The notes under the pieces were generated by a model that was not told the DNA's origin, did no database searches, and worked only from the letters and a program-made list of their open reading frames with translations. The position numbers were made by a program, and so were the translations under genes. Shown piece by piece: positions 51,862-59,927 of a stretch of DNA of 64,000 nt; the stretch's first letter is position 1, and each line of letters starts with the position of its first letter. This stretch comes from Pseudolabrys sp035718275 (GTDB lineage: Bacteria; Pseudomonadota; Alphaproteobacteria; Rhizobiales; Xanthobacteraceae), in NCBI GenBank assembly GCA_035718275.1, contig DASTHI010000046.1, positions 1 through 64,000 on the forward strand. Direction: 5' to 3'.

Positions 51862-52902
51862 GTGAATTTTTCGCGTTCAACCATTGTGGAGGCGACGGAG
51901 TGGCTCTCTGCGCGGGCCCGTTGGCATCCACTCGAACTGGCATTCTGGATTTCAGCCTTTGCCGCCATTTATTTGCTCCCCGGCCATCACCTGATACTCA
52001 CGGAGATTGCCTGGCTCGGGTTGTTTGCGCTTTCGCTCGACCTGATCCTTGGATATGCCGGCATCGTCTCGCTCGGCCATGCGGCATATTTCGGCTTCGG
52101 CGCCTACACCGCAGCACTGCTGGCGAAATACGAGATTATCAATGAGCCAGCGCTGGCGATGCTCGCCGCGGGCCTGGCCGCGATGGCGCTCGGATTTGCC
52201 ACCAGCTTCCTGGTCCTGCGCGGTTCCGACCTGACACGGCTGATGGTGACTCTTGGCGTGGCACTCGTGCTTCGCGAATTGGCGAACCGCTACGGTTGGC
52301 TGACGGGCGGCGCCGACGGACTGCAAGGGGTCACCATGCAGCCGCTGCTCGGGACATTTCGCTTCGATATGTTCGGCCACACTGGATATGCCTACTGTCT
52401 GACGGTGCTATTCGTGCTCTTCCTTGTCGCACGACGTCTGGTGAATTCACCCTTCGGTCTTTCGCTGCTGTCGGTGAAAGGGAATCCGCTGCGCGCGTCG
52501 GCCATCGGGATCTCTGTCGATGCCCGGCTGGTTGCAATCTATACGGTGGCCGCGGGATATGCCGGCGTTGCCGGCGCGCTGCTGGCGCAGACGACCGCCT
52601 TTGCCTCGCTCGAAGTCTTTTCCTTCGATCGCTCGGCCGATCTCCTGCTGATCCTGATCATAGGCGGCGCCGGCTATCTCTATGGAGGGCTGATCGGTGC
52701 GATCATTTTCAAGTTCATGCAGGACTACCTGTCGGCATTGACGCCCCAGTATTGGCCTTTCTGGATCGGGCTGGTGCTCGTCACGATCGTGCTCGTCGGC
52801 CGCGACCGAATTTCGTCCTGGACAGCACCGGTCCGACGCCTTGCGGCCCGGATGAACTGGAGACCAAATGCTTCGCGGCAGGTCGCGCGGGCTGCCGAGT
52901 GA
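51862..52902 (+). CDS. livM: ABC transporter permease LivM (system 2)
   Basis: A 346-residue permease with LILGYAGIVSLGHAAYFGFG and the cytoplasmic loop KGNPLRASAIGISVDARL. Starts GTG or the nearby in-frame codon 7 bp after livH, with GAGG upstream. Confidence 0.9.
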   Translation: MNFSRSTIVEATEWLSARARWHPLELAFWISAFAAIYLLPGHHLILTEIAWLGLFALSLDLILGYAGIVSLGHAAYFGFGAYTAALLAKYEIINEPALAMLAAGLAAMALGFATSFLVLRGSDLTRLMVTLGVALVLRELANRYGWLTGGADGLQGVTMQPLLGTFRFDMFGHTGYAYCLTVLFVLFLVARRLVNSPFGLSLLSVKGNPLRASAIGISVDARLVAIYTVAAGYAGVAGALLAQTTAFASLEVFSFDRSADLLLILIIGGAGYLYGGLIGAIIFKFMQDYLSALTPQYWPFWIGLVLVTIVLVGRDRISSWTAPVRRLAARMNWRPNASRQVARAAE

Positions 52903-52909
52903 ACCGACG

Positions 52910-53665
52910 ATGACCTTCATACTAGAAACGATCGATCTCACGAAACGATTTGCCGGCATCGTGGCCGCCAATAACGTTTCACTGCGGATTGCCGGCGGCG
53001 CGCGGCACGCCCTCATCGGACCGAACGGGGCCGGGAAGACCACCTTGATCAATCTGCTCACCGGCGTGCAGCGGCCGACCAGCGGGCGCATCGTCTTTGA
53101 CGGCGCTGAGATCGGCGGCCTTGCGACGCACCAAAGGGTGCAGCGGGGCATCGTCCGCACGTTCCAGATCAATCAACTATTCGCCGATCTCACGCCGCTT
53201 GAGACTATTGGGCTGGCGGTGTCCGAGCGTCGAGGGCAAGGGCTCGATTGGTGGCGCATCGTCGGCAGCCGGAGCGATCTTGTTGCGGAAGTGGTCGATA
53301 TCATCGAGCGCTTTCATCTTGCCGACGTCATCGACGAAAGAACCGCGGTCTTGCCCTATGGCAAGCAGCGTCTGCTGGAGATCGCAGTCGCAATCGCGTG
53401 TCGTCCGCGCCTGTTGCTGCTTGACGAACCCGCGGCCGGTGTTCCCGAGGACGAGCGCCATGAAATCCTGGATGCGGTTGCCGCCTTGCCGGCGAACGTC
53501 GCCGTCCTTTTGATCGAACATGACATGGACATTGTCTTTTCGTTTGCCGACCGGATTTCGGTACTGGTCAATGGCGCGCTGTTTGTTGAAGGAACTCCCG
53601 AGCAGGTCGCGAACGATCCTCGCGTCAGAGCCGTCTATCTCGGTGAGGAATTGGCAGATGCCTGA
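52910..53665 (+). CDS. livG: ABC transporter ATPase LivG (system 2)
   Basis: A 251-residue ATPase starting MTFILETIDLTKRF, with GPNGAGKTT, PYGKQRLLEIAVAIA in place of a canonical LSGGQ, and LLLLDEPAAGVPEDE. Start 52910 lies 7 bp after livM; a frame from 52868 overlaps livM and is unlikely. Confidence 0.9.
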   Translation: MTFILETIDLTKRFAGIVAANNVSLRIAGGARHALIGPNGAGKTTLINLLTGVQRPTSGRIVFDGAEIGGLATHQRVQRGIVRTFQINQLFADLTPLETIGLAVSERRGQGLDWWRIVGSRSDLVAEVVDIIERFHLADVIDERTAVLPYGKQRLLEIAVAIACRPRLLLLDEPAAGVPEDERHEILDAVAALPANVAVLLIEHDMDIVFSFADRISVLVNGALFVEGTPEQVANDPRVRAVYLGEELADA

Positions 53666-54431
53666 TCTTCTCGAGATTACGCGGCTCGTGGCCGGCTACG
53701 GCGAGGCGATCGTATTGACGGACGTCAGTGTGAGGATCGCCGAAGGGCAAGCCGCAGCGCTCCTTGGCCGCAACGGGATGGGGAAGACGACGCTCATCAA
53801 TTCAATCGTAGGCGTTACAAGTCACTTCGGCGGAACGATCGCGCTAGATGGTCGCGACATCACCTCAATGCGTCCTGACCAGCGAGCGCATGCGGGCATT
53901 GGTTGGGCTCCGCAGGAGCGGAACATCTTCAGATCACTGACCGTCGAGGAAAACATGACTGCCGTGGCCCAGCCGGGACGCTGGACTCTCGGCAAGATCT
54001 ATTCGCTGTTCCCACGTCTTTTGGAGCGCCGCCGAAATCTGGGCAATCAGCTTTCCGGCGGCGAACAGCAGATGCTCGCGGTCGCGCGCGCCCTGATCAT
54101 GAATCCTCGGATCCTGCTGCTCGATGAACCGCTGGAAGGACTTGCGCCTATTATTGTGGAAGAATTGCTGACTGCACTACGCAAGATCATCCGCGAGGAG
54201 GGTCTCTCGGCAATGATCGTCGAGCAGAACGCCGAAAAAATCTTGAGCGTGACGGACATTGCGATCGTCGTCGAGCGGGGACGCATAGTGCATCAGAGCG
54301 ACAGCTCGACATTGAAGTCCGACCGAGCGCTTTTGGAACAGTTCGTCGGCGTCACTGATGTCCGGCGCAAGGAGGAAAAGATCCGCCGAGGTGACCGCGT
54401 CATTGCAGGCAGGCAACCTACTGTCGGATAG
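53658..54431 (+). CDS. livF: ABC transporter ATPase LivF (system 2)
   Basis: A 257-residue ATPase starting MPDLLEITRLVAGYG, with GRNGMGKTT, LSGGEQQML and ILLLDEPLEGLAP. Starts within the last 8 bp of livG. It has a C-terminal extension of about 20 basic residues beyond the usual LivF end. Confidence 0.9.
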   Translation: MPDLLEITRLVAGYGEAIVLTDVSVRIAEGQAAALLGRNGMGKTTLINSIVGVTSHFGGTIALDGRDITSMRPDQRAHAGIGWAPQERNIFRSLTVEENMTAVAQPGRWTLGKIYSLFPRLLERRRNLGNQLSGGEQQMLAVARALIMNPRILLLDEPLEGLAPIIVEELLTALRKIIREEGLSAMIVEQNAEKILSVTDIAIVVERGRIVHQSDSSTLKSDRALLEQFVGVTDVRRKEEKIRRGDRVIAGRQPTVG

Positions 54432-54466
54432 CAAAGGCTCGGCCTTAATCAATTCGCGACACTTAC

Positions 54467-54480
54467 TTGATTTTGATCAA
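54467..54480. promoter_or_regulatory. Perfect Fnr-type box upstream of the DUF6455 gene
   Basis: TTGATTTTGATCAA, identical to the box at 18815-18828. Centred about 112 bp before the ATG at 54586. Confidence 0.72.
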
Positions 54481-54585
54481 ATCCGAAAGACAGGTTGAGT
54501 CTTATATAAAATATGCCATTTCGCGCTGGCGCGCGGCGGTCTACGGCCGGACGAAGTTGTGCATCCGAGCGTGATGGAGATCAAC

Positions 54586-55038
54586 ATGGCCTATCAGCAC
54601 CAACAATCCCATCACCCTGCGCCCTCGATGATGAATGCCGTTGCAGATTGGATAACGCGGTATCGCACTGCCGTGAACCAGGAGAGGGAGCTCGCACAGA
54701 TCGGCCCGAATGAAGTGGCTGCCATAGCAAAGGATATTGGCATATCGAGTCTTGAACTTCACGAGCTCGCGCACAAGGGAGCGAAAGCGGGCGCACTTTT
54801 GAAGGAGCTGCTTGTTGCACTGGGCGTCGACCCGGAGGCTCTCGCGAAAATGGATCGGCGCATCGCGCGCGACATGCAATGGCTGTGCATTCATTGCGAA
54901 AACTCAAGACGGTGCAGGCACGAGCTTTCAGCCGGGACAGCCGCTGGCAACTTCCGGGCATATTGTCCCAATGCGATCACGATCGAGGAGGTTTTCGGCC
55001 TTGAGAATCCTTCGGGTGGACCGACGGTAAAGAGCTAA
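54586..55038 (+). CDS. DUF6455 family protein
   Basis: A 150-residue protein. The N-terminal half is helical (IGPNEVAAIAKDIGISSLELHELA), the C-terminal part holds Cys101, Cys104, Cys110 and Cys127 (CIHCENSRRC then YCPNA), a likely metal site. GGAG lies 6 bases before ATG 54586; GTG 54559 and ATG 54574 are alternatives. Family function is unknown; members are common in alphaproteobacteria near anaerobic respiration genes. The Fnr-type box upstream supports anaerobic expression. Confidence 0.72.
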   Translation: MAYQHQQSHHPAPSMMNAVADWITRYRTAVNQERELAQIGPNEVAAIAKDIGISSLELHELAHKGAKAGALLKELLVALGVDPEALAKMDRRIARDMQWLCIHCENSRRCRHELSAGTAAGNFRAYCPNAITIEEVFGLENPSGGPTVKS

Positions 55039-55059
55039 AGAAGGCACCAAACTGACCCT

Positions 55060-56406
55060 CTAAACGGCGACAGAGTGACGTGCGCGGGCCTCTGTCAAAT
55101 ATTCATCAAAAGCCGCCGCGATCAGGCGCAAATACGGACGCCCCTTCTCATTGACCCGGATGTGGTTCTCCTCGATACGGACAAGGTCATCCGAGACAAA
55201 GGGCGCGAGGCCGCCGAGTGCGGGCTCGAAGTATTCCTGCGAATAGTTGTATTCGTCGGCGATCGAGCCGACATCGCAATCAAGATGGCACATCAGTTCT
55301 TCGATGACTCGGCCGCGCGCGCGATCGGCAAGTGAAAGCTCAAGTCCGCGCACGGTAGCCAGACGATTGGATGTGATGGCGCGCGAGTATCCCGCCGTAT
55401 CGGCGGCATTCTGCACGAAGCCTTGTGGCAGACGACCGATCGCCGATGCACCGCACCCGATCAAGGCGTCGGCATCATCGGTCGTATAACCCTGAAAATT
55501 CCGATGCAGCTTGCGCCTCCGTACGGCCTCGGCCAAGCTATCGGAGGGTGCCGCGTAATGATCGAGCCCGATCGGCTCGTATCCCAGCGCAGTCAACGTA
55601 TCATGAGCTGCAATGGCCTGGGCGAACCGGGCAGTGGAGTCGGGCAAAGACGACTGGTCGAGAAGCCTCTGATGATGCTTGAGCCAGGGGACATGAGCAT
55701 AGCCAAAGACGGCAAGGCGTTGCGGTTCAAGTTCATGTACAAGTGCTACGCTTCGGCGAATGTCGTCCACTGTCTGATTCGGCAGTCCATACATGAGATC
55801 GATATTGATATCGCGAATACCGGCTTCGCGTAGACTGCTGACGGCGTTGCGAACGATCGAAAACGGCTGGACGCGGCCGATTGCCTGCTGGACATGCGCA
55901 GACAGATCCTGAACGCCAAGACTTGCCCGGGTCACACCGATCTCGGCCAGCGCGCTCACGAGTTCTGTTGTGACGTAGCGCGGGTCGAGCTCGAATGCAT
56001 GCTCTTCCAATGAGGTCAGGTCAAACCGGACATCGAGTTGCGTCACGAGATCGCGCAGGCGCTCCGGACCGGCGATCGACGGAGTACCGCCACCCCAGTG
56101 AAGATGAACGATCCGCCGACAGCCCATATTGTCCGCGAGCAGATCGATTTCCTTAAGCAGCACGTCGACGTAAGCATCGACCGGCGCGAACCGGCGAGTC
56201 GCCTTCGTGTGGCACCCGCAATAGAGACATATCTCCTTGCAGAACGGGACATGAAAGTAGAGCGACACCGTGTCTGATTTCGACAGGTGGCCGAGCCAGG
56301 ATGCGTATGTGCGCTCGCCTACCGAGGAAACGAAGTGCGGCGCCGTCGGATAGGACGTGTATCGCGGCACGGCCTTTTGGACAGAGGCGCTGATGTTCGG
56401 AAGCAT
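55060..56406 (-). CDS. hemN: Oxygen-independent coproporphyrinogen III dehydrogenase
   Basis: A 448-residue radical SAM enzyme. FHVPFCKEICLYCGC gives the cluster cysteines Cys56, Cys60 and Cys63 plus the extra HemN Cys65; HLHWGGGTPSI follows. The N-terminal YTSYPTAPHF is typical of true HemN. It makes protoporphyrinogen precursor without O2. An Fnr-type box is centred 40 bp from the start, the usual class II activator position. A perfect inverted repeat GCATAA-N5-TTATGC covers the start codon region. Confidence 0.93.
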   Translation of the reverse strand: MLPNISASVQKAVPRYTSYPTAPHFVSSVGERTYASWLGHLSKSDTVSLYFHVPFCKEICLYCGCHTKATRRFAPVDAYVDVLLKEIDLLADNMGCRRIVHLHWGGGTPSIAGPERLRDLVTQLDVRFDLTSLEEHAFELDPRYVTTELVSALAEIGVTRASLGVQDLSAHVQQAIGRVQPFSIVRNAVSSLREAGIRDINIDLMYGLPNQTVDDIRRSVALVHELEPQRLAVFGYAHVPWLKHHQRLLDQSSLPDSTARFAQAIAAHDTLTALGYEPIGLDHYAAPSDSLAEAVRRRKLHRNFQGYTTDDADALIGCGASAIGRLPQGFVQNAADTAGYSRAITSNRLATVRGLELSLADRARGRVIEELMCHLDCDVGSIADEYNYSQEYFEPALGGLAPFVSDDLVRIEENHIRVNEKGRPYLRLIAAAFDEYLTEARARHSVAV

Positions 56407-56439
56407 AAAATACTTATGCGGGTCGCCAGGAACCGTTCA

Positions 56440-56453
56440 TTGATCAAAATCAA
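56440..56453. promoter_or_regulatory. Perfect Fnr-type box upstream of hemN
   Basis: TTGATCAAAATCAA, centred about 40 bp before the hemN ATG. Fnr control of hemN is well known in other proteobacteria. Confidence 0.82.
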
Positions 56454-56520
56454 CTTGGAATACAAAGCGCGAACGGTGACGCCGTTTTAGTCGCGCGCAT
56501 CAATCGTGCGCTGGCGCGCC

Positions 56521-56703
56521 TCACACTCTTTTGTCGCTGGGGAAAACGCCCTGCGTAATTTCAATGCGACGAAGCTCATCAGCCTTTCGCATGTATTGAT
56601 CGCCCTTTTCGCGCAATTTTTCGCTCACGTCAGGATTTGAGACCCGATTGGACTCTGCGTAGCAAGTCTTCGCAAGCTCAAATAGCTCCCTGACTTTCAG
56701 CAT
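56521..56703 (-). CDS. Small helical protein of 60 residues, function unknown
   Basis: MLKVRELFELAKTCYAESNR begins a charged, helix-rich small protein with one Cys and no membrane segment. The C-terminus reads ITQGVFPSDKRV. Not recognised. Reality is supported by an Fnr-type box centred 66 bp upstream and by clean non-overlapping placement. Codon usage looks normal. Confidence 0.5.
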   Translation of the reverse strand: MLKVRELFELAKTCYAESNRVSNPDVSEKLREKGDQYMRKADELRRIEITQGVFPSDKRV

Positions 56704-56762
56704 GGCTCAGCTTCCATAAACGTCAGCCAAAGCCATGTTCGGACTGCCCTTCGGCTGCGGCC

Positions 56763-56776
56763 TTGATCCAAATCAA
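56763..56776. promoter_or_regulatory. Perfect Fnr-type box upstream of the 60-residue protein gene
   Basis: TTGATCCAAATCAA, centred about 66 bp before the ATG at 56703. Confidence 0.7.
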
Positions 56777-56827
56777 TCGAAAGCGTTTTCGACCAGTACG
56801 GAGTCCAGTCCGGAATATTGAGCCCTC

Positions 56828-56841
56828 TTGATTTTGCTCAA
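56828..56841. promoter_or_regulatory. Fnr-type box upstream of the candidate sRNA
   Basis: TTGATTTTGCTCAA has one mismatch in the right half. If it works as a class II activator site, transcription on the plus strand would start near 56876. Confidence 0.6.
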
Positions 56842-56875
56842 TGCCGTCCGTTGCCATGGACGTTAGTTGTTAACC

Positions 56876-56969
56876 CAGCCTGGAGCTTTTCCGAAGCGTC
56901 CTCTCCGCTCCAGGTCGCCAATGACTGGACCCTGGCCGAATCTTCAAGGCTCGGCCGGGGTCTTTTTTT
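56876..56969 (+). ncRNA. Candidate Fnr-controlled small RNA (about 90 nt)
   Basis: Between an Fnr-like box and a strong terminator lies a sequence with two hairpins. The first has a perfect 8-bp stem, CCTGGAGC at 56879-56886 with GCTCCAGG at 56907-56914, around a 20-base pyrimidine-rich loop containing CGTCCTCTCC, which could pair with GGAG-type ribosome sites. The second is the terminator at 56928-56969. No open reading frame with a ribosome site fits. The start is estimated from the box, not seen. It recalls E. coli FnrS in logic, not in sequence. Confidence 0.5.
56928..56969 (+). terminator. Strong intrinsic terminator
   Basis: A 12-bp stem (GACCCTGGCCGA against TCGGCCGGGGTC, one G-U pair), an 11-base loop and seven T. 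No protein gene ends near it on the plus strand, so it must end a short non-coding transcript. Confidence 0.85.
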
Positions 56970-56997
56970 GTCGCGCAAGCCTTCCACTCGGCCAATC

Positions 56998-57011
56998 TTG
57001 ACTTTGATCAA
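56998..57011. promoter_or_regulatory. Fnr-type box upstream of the bacteriohemerythrin gene
   Basis: TTGACTTTGATCAA, centred about 72 bp before the ATG at 57077. Confidence 0.7.
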
Positions 57012-57076
57012 GGATCACAAAATCGCATTGCCTTTACTCGGCGCAGAACAGCAGGCAAAAAAATCGGATTTGGCGG

Positions 57077-57505
57077 ATGCGCAGCGTGATCGTCAGGCCA
57101 TTCAGACAAAGGCTTCTGCCGGAGCGTCTCGGGCATGAGGTGATTGACTCTGATCATATGGAAATTTCGGACTGCTGGTTTCGCCTCGTCAACTGCGCAC
57201 CTCTCCAGTTCCCATTCCTTATCGCCCGCATGAAGAGGCTCATGGAGAAACATTTCGCGCGCGAAGCGGAAGTGATGAAGATTTTCGACAGAACTCTATG
57301 TGTGTGTCATCAGAGAGAGCATGACGCCCTCCTTCGATTTTGCGACAGCGCTGCGAAGGCAAGCTCACACGATTGGAAACGTTCACAAGCCATGTTGCGT
57401 CACGATTTCCCCAGACAAGTTCGCGAGCACATCATCTGCAGGGATCAACTCCTGGTTCTGTGCGTCAATACGGATGGCGGCATAGCGTCGTGCGGAACGG
57501 CTTGA
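57077..57505 (+). CDS. Bacteriohemerythrin-like protein
   Basis: A protein of up to 142 residues with hemerythrin ligands in order: LGHEVIDSDHMEI (first His), LMEKHFAREAEVM (His and Glu), CHQREHDALL (two His) and VREHIICRDQLLVL (His and Asp). It binds O2 at a diiron site, for storage, sensing or delivery. The first His motif requires a start at or before 57140 (GTG); ATG 57077 is taken. No clear ribosome site is seen at either. It is unusually rich in cysteine for this family (seven or so). Confidence 0.7.
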   Translation: MRSVIVRPFRQRLLPERLGHEVIDSDHMEISDCWFRLVNCAPLQFPFLIARMKRLMEKHFAREAEVMKIFDRTLCVCHQREHDALLRFCDSAAKASSHDWKRSQAMLRHDFPRQVREHIICRDQLLVLCVNTDGGIASCGTA

Positions 57506-57765
57506 GCCGAAGTTGAAAGGCGGCACTCCGGCGAGACATCGAGCTTCCTAGCTTGATCTACATCAAGGCCACCCAACCGCTCTCGTTTAACGAAAGCGAA
57601 GAACAAAGACTGACTAGGCCTTCGCGGCAGAGCGATTGCACTGTGTTCTTCTGCCGTTCAATCTGCTTACATGTCCATGGGAATCCCTAAAAGAATTTCT
57701 ATCCGATAGAGAGACCTGCACTGCCAACGCCGGCAGACCGTTTGGATGCACCTGAAATAGACAAA
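57506..57765. promoter_or_regulatory. Leader of the b561 gene with an Fnr-type box
   Basis: A perfect box TTGATCTACATCAA lies at 57553-57566. A class II start would fall near 57601, leaving a leader of about 165 bases before ATG 57766. A short open frame of 12 codons beginning near 57671 lies in it; there is no evidence that it is translated. Confidence 0.55.
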
Positions 57766-58482
57766 ATGAATCCCGCTCAATCGCACATTCCCACGGAGGT
57801 TTATTTTGATTTTCTGGGCGGCGCGATTCCAATTCATTGGAATTATCACGCCCTACTGATGGTCGGGATCTGGCTCGTTCTCGTTCCAATCTGCATCATC
57901 ACCATCAGATACGGCAAGCCGAGACCTACTCCCTTCGGCATTAGAAAGGAGATCCGGCTCAGGCATATCGAATGGTGGTGGTTCAGTGTTCACAAATTCG
58001 GCTTCTATATAGCAATCGGCCTGTCGCTCGCCGGCGGGGCTGTCGCATTGGCCGTTAGTCGAGGCTTCAGCGGCTCCGTGCACTCAATATTTGGTATTGC
58101 GACGATCGCCCTGGGATGCCTGCAGATTGTCTCTGCCTGGCTGCGCGGTACGCACGGCGGCAGATATTACTTCAAAGCCGATCCCAATGATCCCTCTACG
58201 TGGCGTGGCGATCACTTCGACATGACCCCGCGCCGGCGAAAGTTCGAGGCCTATCATAAGACTGCAGGATATTTCGCCGGCTTTTTCGCGGTGGGTGCGA
58301 TGGCGTCCGGTTTGATGCAGTACCCTATGCCAATTCTGGCGGGAGTCATTTTCGTGGCTGCATTCGTCATTGTTGGCGTGTGCATCTTTCTTGAATACAA
58401 GGGTTTGCGATACGACGGTTATCGTGCCGCCTTCGGCAATAATCCGGATCACCCGTACAACAAAGCCCGCAGGGATCTGTAA
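57766..58482 (+). CDS. Cytochrome b561-like membrane protein
   Basis: A 238-residue protein with about five helices. Histidines sit in helix positions typical of di-heme b561 proteins: NYHALLMVGIWLVLVP, VHKFGFYIAIGLSL, VHSIFGIATIALGCLQ and AYHKTAGYFAGFF. It probably moves electrons across the membrane between ubiquinol or ascorbate-like donors and an outer acceptor. The start is ATG 57766; a TTG at 57742 is less likely. The Fnr-type box far upstream suggests anaerobic expression. Confidence 0.72.
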   Translation: MNPAQSHIPTEVYFDFLGGAIPIHWNYHALLMVGIWLVLVPICIITIRYGKPRPTPFGIRKEIRLRHIEWWWFSVHKFGFYIAIGLSLAGGAVALAVSRGFSGSVHSIFGIATIALGCLQIVSAWLRGTHGGRYYFKADPNDPSTWRGDHFDMTPRRRKFEAYHKTAGYFAGFFAVGAMASGLMQYPMPILAGVIFVAAFVIVGVCIFLEYKGLRYDGYRAAFGNNPDHPYNKARRDL

Positions 58483-58642
58483 GCTGCGGCATCGCCGCTG
58501 CCCACATGCTCCGGGGCGGCGCCGTACAACTTATGTTCATGCCCGAAATGCCGTGGAGGCGCTTGCGGTCGGCGCCATGAAGCTTTAAGCCCGCCCGAAC
58601 AGGCTACGAGCGAGCAGGATCCGAACATTTGCACGCGGGATC

Positions 58643-59857
58643 ATGACGAAGACGAAATCCTCCTCACCCGCCGGTTCCAGCACATCCTGGGTAGAACCCA
58701 AGCCGACGGCACTTCTGGTGCTGGCCGACGGCACCGTGCTTGAGGGTTTTGGACTTGGCGCAACGGGGCATGCGGTCGGAGAGGTCTGCTTCAATACGGC
58801 GATGACCGGCTATGAGGAAATCCTCACCGATCCGTCCTATGCGGGGCAGATCATCACATTCACCTTCCCCCATATCGGCAATGTCGGCACCAACGAGGAA
58901 GACATCGAAACCGTCAATATGGCGGCCACGCCCGGTGCGCGCGGGGTGATTATGCACAGCGCGATCACCGCCCCCTCGAACTACCGTGCTACGCGCCATC
59001 TCAATGACTGGCTGAAGGCACGCGGCATCATCGGGCTCGGCGGCATTGATACGCGCGCATTGACTTCGCTGATCCGCGTCAAGGGTATGCCGAACGCGGT
59101 CATCGCACATGAGCCATCGGGGAAATTCGACCTGCCCGCCCTCAAAAAGGAAGCGAAGGACTGGCCGGGACTCGTCGGTATGGATCTCGTGCCGATGGTG
59201 ACGAGCGGCCAACGCTTCACTTGGGATGAGATGCCCTGGGTGTGGAACGAAGGTTATTCACGTCAGACCAATCCGGAATTCCATGTCGTCGCGATCGATT
59301 ACGGCATCAAGCGCAACATCCTGCGCCTGCTGGCCGCCACCGGCTGCAGGGTGACCGTCGTGCCGGCGAAGACCACGGCGGATGAGATCATGGCCCTCAA
59401 GCCGGACGGCGTGTTCTTATCCAACGGGCCGGGCGACCCGGCGGCCACCGGCGAATACGCAGTCCCGGTCATAAAAAAGCTGATCGACTCCGGCACCCCG
59501 ACCTTCGGTATTTGCCTAGGTCACCAGATGCTCGGCATCGCGCTCGGTGGCAAGACCATCAAGATGCATCAGGGCCATCACGGCGCCAATCATCCGGTCA
59601 AGGATCTCACAACCGGCAAGGTCGAGATCACCTCGATGAATCACGGCTTCGCAATCGATAAGAATACGTTGCCCAAGAACGTCGAGCAGACGCATATCTC
59701 GTTGTTCGATGGATCGAATTGCGGACTAGCGTTGAACGACAAGCCGGTGTTCTCGGTACAGTACCATCCTGAAGCGTCGCCCGGGCCCCGCGATAGTCAT
59801 TATCTCTTTACTCGCTTTACCGAGATGATGCGGCGGGCCAAACAGAAGATTGCGTAG
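58643..59857 (+). CDS. carA: Carbamoyl-phosphate synthase small chain
   Basis: A 404-residue glutaminase subunit. LADGTVLEGFGLGATG and FNTAMTGYEEILTDPSYAGQ are typical of the N-terminal domain. The class I glutaminase site is GICLGHQMLGIALGG (Cys) with QYHPEASPGP (His, Glu). It supplies ammonia for pyrimidine and arginine synthesis. carB is not in the window. It marks the return to household genes at the right. Confidence 0.95.
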   Translation: MTKTKSSSPAGSSTSWVEPKPTALLVLADGTVLEGFGLGATGHAVGEVCFNTAMTGYEEILTDPSYAGQIITFTFPHIGNVGTNEEDIETVNMAATPGARGVIMHSAITAPSNYRATRHLNDWLKARGIIGLGGIDTRALTSLIRVKGMPNAVIAHEPSGKFDLPALKKEAKDWPGLVGMDLVPMVTSGQRFTWDEMPWVWNEGYSRQTNPEFHVVAIDYGIKRNILRLLAATGCRVTVVPAKTTADEIMALKPDGVFLSNGPGDPAATGEYAVPVIKKLIDSGTPTFGICLGHQMLGIALGGKTIKMHQGHHGANHPVKDLTTGKVEITSMNHGFAIDKNTLPKNVEQTHISLFDGSNCGLALNDKPVFSVQYHPEASPGPRDSHYLFTRFTEMMRRAKQKIA

Positions 59858-59927
59858 CACGGTCGACGGCCACAAACCTGTTCACGTTTGGAACCGATCG
59901 TGATCGTCCTAGGTTTGTCGTTTGCTC

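Larger units (their letters stand above)
56704..57076. other. Intergenic stretch with three Fnr-like boxes and a candidate sRNA
   Basis: This 373-bp stretch has no convincing gene. It holds boxes at 56763-56776, 56828-56841 and 56998-57011, a candidate small RNA (56876-56969) and its terminator. An open frame crossing it (56818-57138) reads through the terminator hairpin and has no ribosome site. Confidence 0.7.

Noticed and set aside
54421..54466. Terminator after the system 2 livF gene
   Set aside because: AAGGC-TCG-GCCTT is only a 5-bp stem and is not followed by a T-run.
56818..57138. A 106-residue open frame over the sRNA candidate
   Set aside because: It reads through a strong terminator and two regulatory boxes, has no ribosome site and no family resemblance.
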